A stretch of 16,123 bases of DNA, taken from Acidimicrobiia bacterium (GTDB lineage Bacteria > Actinomycetota > Acidimicrobiia > Acidimicrobiales > Acidimicrobilacustridaceae). Below, one piece after another: positions 13,144 through 16,123 of the stretch. Each line of letters starts with the position of its first letter. Positions within the stretch are counted from its first letter, which is position 1. A program made the translations under genes and the position numbers. The notes under the pieces were generated by a model. That model ran no database searches. It had not been told where the DNA came from and saw only the letters and a list, made by a program, of their open reading frames with translations. Location of the stretch: NCBI GenBank assembly GCA_018882825.1, contig VERC01000020.1:1-16123 (forward strand), read 5' to 3'.

Positions 13144-14040
13144 TCAGTGCGGGCGCTCGCCGCGCAACGACACCCGTTGGATGACCCGCCGGGCATCGCC
13201 GTAGTCACCCACCACCGAGTGCTGGGTCACGCGGTTGTCCCAGAAGGCGATGTCGCCCGGCGTCCAGTGGTGACGAACCACGAATTCGGGACGCACCGAA
13301 TGCGTGTAGAGGAACGACAGCAACATCGCGCTCTCGTCAGGATGCAAGCCCTCGACGTGCGAGGTGAACCCGGGATTCACGAACAGGGCGCGCTCGCCCG
13401 TCTCCGGATGGACGCGCACGACGGGATGGCGGACTGGTTCCAGAGACGACAGCACCTCGCCCTCCCACTCCCCGCCGCCGTCGCGCCGGGCCAACTGCGC
13501 GCCGAATGCCGCTCGGCCGTCGTGGACGGCCGTCAGCGTGGCGAGGTAGCCCTGCAGTGAGGGGCTGAGCGCGGCGAGGGCCGCCACCTGGTCCGACCAC
13601 ATCGTGTCGCCACCGGATGGCGGAATCACCACGGCGTTCAGGATCGATGCCGATGGTGGTCGCTCGACGAAGGTGACATCGGTGTGCCAGTCCAAGCCTG
13701 CACTCCGGGTGGCGACATCGCCGTAGTGGGCGTAGACCTCGCGAGACGCCGAGTAGTCGATCTCGAACACGCTCGGATGGCCCTCGACACCCCCGAGCAC
13801 GGGATGGCCGGGGGTGAGCTCACCGAAGCGGGAGGCGAACCGCTCGTGCTGCTCGGTGGTGAGATGCTGAGACCGGAAGAACACCACCCGCCGCTCCAGC
13901 CAGACCCGACGGATCGCCGCCACCGTGTCGTCATCAAGTTCGACCGACAGGTCCACCCCGGCGATCTCCGCCCCGATCGTTCCCGACAGCGGACGGACGT
14001 CGAGGTCGACCGACGGCCGCGACCGTTCGGTGAGGGTCAC
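13144..14040 (-). CDS. TauD/TfdA-family Fe(II)/2-oxoglutarate-dependent dioxygenase
   Basis: A 298-residue non-haem iron dioxygenase. The facial triad is visible: His119 and Asp121 in GLDWHTDVTF and the distal His274 in WDNRVTQHSVVGDY. Arg285 in RRVIQRV would bind the 2-oxoglutarate carboxylate and Arg289 may contact substrate, as in TauD. Ends such as LDVRPLSGTIGAEIAGVDLS at residues 13-32 are the standard opening of this family. Members oxidise taurine, alkyl sulfates, 2,4-D or similar; the substrate cannot be inferred. The start is GTG at 14040, and it overlaps the TGA of the upstream 46-codon frame in the four bases GTGA, so translation is probably coupled. It is followed by an NTF2-like gene. 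Confidence 0.92.
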   Translation of the reverse strand: MTLTERSRPSVDLDVRPLSGTIGAEIAGVDLSVELDDDTVAAIRRVWLERRVVFFRSQHLTTEQHERFASRFGELTPGHPVLGGVEGHPSVFEIDYSASREVYAHYGDVATRSAGLDWHTDVTFVERPPSASILNAVVIPPSGGDTMWSDQVAALAALSPSLQGYLATLTAVHDGRAAFGAQLARRDGGGEWEGEVLSSLEPVRHPVVRVHPETGERALFVNPGFTSHVEGLHPDESAMLLSFLYTHSVRPEFVVRHHWTPGDIAFWDNRVTQHSVVGDYGDARRVIQRVSLRGERPH

Positions 14041-14177
14041 AGCACACCGACGGCGGAGAGCACGAGAGCGATGGCGGCCGGAAGCATCGACAGCACCACC
14101 CAGATCGCCGTCGGACGGGGCGGGTCATCGGTGACGAGGAGATCCGGCTCGGCCCTGTCGGGAAAGTTGACCACCAT
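14037..14177 (-). CDS. 46-residue single-pass membrane microprotein upstream of the TauD-like gene
   Basis: A short frame read from the ATG at 14177 to the TGA at 14037. Residues 1-22 are hydrophilic and acidic (NFPDRAEPDLLVTDDPPRP) and 24-46 form one hydrophobic helix (AIWVVLSMLPAAIALVLSAV). Evidence for reality: TTGACA and CAGAAT at 18-base spacing lie upstream, with CAGAAT 7 bases from the ATG, so a leaderless mRNA would begin at this codon; and its stop overlaps the GTG start of the dioxygenase gene (GTGA). It could be a real membrane peptide or a coupling leader that controls dioxygenase translation. I know no family for it. Confidence 0.6.
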   Translation of the reverse strand: MVVNFPDRAEPDLLVTDDPPRPTAIWVVLSMLPAAIALVLSAVGVL

Positions 14178-14184
14178 GGTCGGG

Positions 14185-14214
14185 ATTCTGATCGCCCGGC
14201 CGGGACATTGTCAA
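14185..14214 (-). promoter_or_regulatory. Promoter of the microprotein/TauD-like/NTF2-like unit
   Basis: On the minus strand a perfect -35 TTGACA (14214-14209), an 18-base spacer and CAGAAT (14190-14185, 4 of 6 to TATAAT) lie in the 68-base gap after moaA. The -10 ends 7 bases before the ATG of the 46-codon frame, so the transcript would be leaderless. This is the best sigma-70-type promoter I see in the window and it separates the unit from moeA-moaA. Confidence 0.6.
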
Positions 14215-14245
14215 GTGATTCGGTGGAAATTGTCGTGTGGGGACC

Positions 14246-15253
<1,008 letters not shown>

Positions 15254-15262
15254 GGCGGCAGG

Positions 15263-16123
15263 CTACGGGCGCAGCAGGCGGACCCGCACGACGGTGCCGG
15301 CCTCGAGACTGTCGCCGTCGGGCAGTTCGGCCAGCGCATCGGCCGAGGCCATGGCCGCCATGTGGTGCGAGCCCTGGGCGCCGGCCGATCGCACGCGGTA
15401 GGTGCGGGTGGCGTGGTCCCACGCGCATCGCACTCGGGCGAAGTGGGTCTTGCCGTCGGGGCGCCGGCGCAACGGCTCGTCGAGCACGCCGTCGACGATC
15501 GGCCCGTCCAGGTCGGTGGCGCCGTGTCCACCCATGCGGCGCAGCCCGGGTCGACAGAACAGTTCGAAACTGACCATCGACGACACCGGGTTGCCGGGCA
15601 GACCGAACACAGGCACGCGTCCACCGTCGGCCCGGGCGATGGTGCCGAAGGCCAGGGGCTTGGCCGGTTTGATCGCCACCTGCATCCACCGCATGTCACC
15701 GATGCGGTCGAGCACGACCTTGACGTAGTCGAAGTCGCCCATGCTCACGCCACCGGTGGTGACCAGCGCGTCGGCCCTCTCCGCGCCGTCGCGCAGCACC
15801 GACTCGATGGCCGCTTCGTCGTCGGCCACCAGTCCGAGGTCGACGGTCTCGTACCCATAGGTGCGCAACAGCGCCAACAGCCCGAGTCGGTTCGAGTCGC
15901 GGATCTGTCCGGGACCGAGCGGTCGACCGTCACCCACCAACTCGTCACCGGTGGACACCACCGCCACCCGGGGGCGGGGCACCACGTCGAGTTCGGTGAC
16001 TCCCACAGTGGCCAGCACACCGAGATGGGCCGGACCGAGCAGCGTGCCGGCTGCCACCACGACGTCGCCGGGCACCACGTCGTCACCGGCGGGGCGGATG
16101 TGCTGCCCCGCGGTCGCCGCCGC
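15263..16123 (-). CDS. moeA: Molybdopterin molybdotransferase MoeA (gephyrin-like), N-terminus beyond the window
   Basis: The last 286 residues of a MoeA protein are present; the frame is open through the right edge. Seen from the edge: GQHIRPAGDDVVPGDVVVAA (domain 1/2 loop), RVAVVSTGDELV, GQIRDSNRLGLLALL, ALVTTGGVSMGDFDYVK (the MoCF/MPT-binding motif), IKPAKPLAFG and VFGLPGNPVSSMVSFELF, followed by the C-terminal beta-barrel domain 4. MoeA inserts molybdate into adenylated molybdopterin in the last step of cofactor synthesis. It precedes moaA by 9 bases. Actinobacteria often also have a MoeA paralogue, Glp, that works in cell division with GlpR; which of the two this is cannot be told without the N-terminus and the rest of the genome. 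The moaA linkage favours a cofactor role. Confidence 0.93.
   Translation of the reverse strand, partial: AAATAGQHIRPAGDDVVPGDVVVAAGTLLGPAHLGVLATVGVTELDVVPRPRVAVVSTGDELVGDGRPLGPGQIRDSNRLGLLALLRTYGYETVDLGLVADDEAAIESVLRDGAERADALVTTGGVSMGDFDYVKVVLDRIGDMRWMQVAIKPAKPLAFGTIARADGGRVPVFGLPGNPVSSMVSFELFCRPGLRRMGGHGATDLDGPIVDGVLDEPLRRRPDGKTHFARVRCAWDHATRTYRVRSAGAQGSHHMAAMASADALAELPDGDSLEAGTVVRVRLLRP

Overview
The window is a dense, high-GC, two-strand stretch of a bacterial chromosome. Gene content fits a high-GC actinobacterium: an SCO6745-family protein, a GlpR-like membrane protein, YcnI (DUF1775) proteins with a P/A/T-rich wall linker, a SigC-like ECF sigma factor, and several starts that look leaderless. 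I would guess the class Acidimicrobiia, but that is inference. I see no transposase, integrase, CRISPR array or rRNA, and no stretch over 300 bases lacks a gene.

Positions 1-5880 are metabolic. A partial isochorismatase-family hydrolase (minus) diverges from a thiolase and an SCO6745-family gene (plus) across a 178-base gap holding a near-perfect palindrome. The plus genes converge on a minus-strand run: a TerB-like/Coq4-like protein, dihydroxyacid dehydratase ilvD and a small NTF2-like protein. ilvD and the NTF2-like gene are almost contiguous.

Positions 6051-8728 hold an amidohydrolase with a strong terminator hairpin, a tRNA-Ala(CGC) on the minus strand with encoded CCA, a GlpR-like three-helix membrane protein and moaC. 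moaC diverges from a bicupin protein of the gentisate-dioxygenase type (8849-9832).

Positions 9929-12635 look like one envelope-stress or metal module. Two consecutive exported YcnI-like proteins would each begin, after signal-peptide cleavage, with histidine, the copper ligand of this family. They converge on a zinc-finger membrane anti-sigma-like protein whose predicted outside loops carry five histidines. That gene is back to back, 52 bases apart, with an ECF sigma factor. I read this as a candidate copper (or other metal) sensing and handling circuit.

Positions 12639-16123 are all minus strand: the start of moeA lies beyond the window, followed by moaA; then a separately promoted unit of an unlisted 46-residue membrane microprotein, a TauD/TfdA-type dioxygenase and an NTF2-like protein. 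With moaC, three molybdenum-cofactor genes lie in the window, and the GlpR-like gene beside moaC matters because GlpR is the membrane partner of a MoeA paralogue (Glp) in corynebacterial cell division.

At least six genes here lack a Shine-Dalgarno sequence but have a -10-like hexamer 6-7 bases before the start codon, so leaderless translation appears common.
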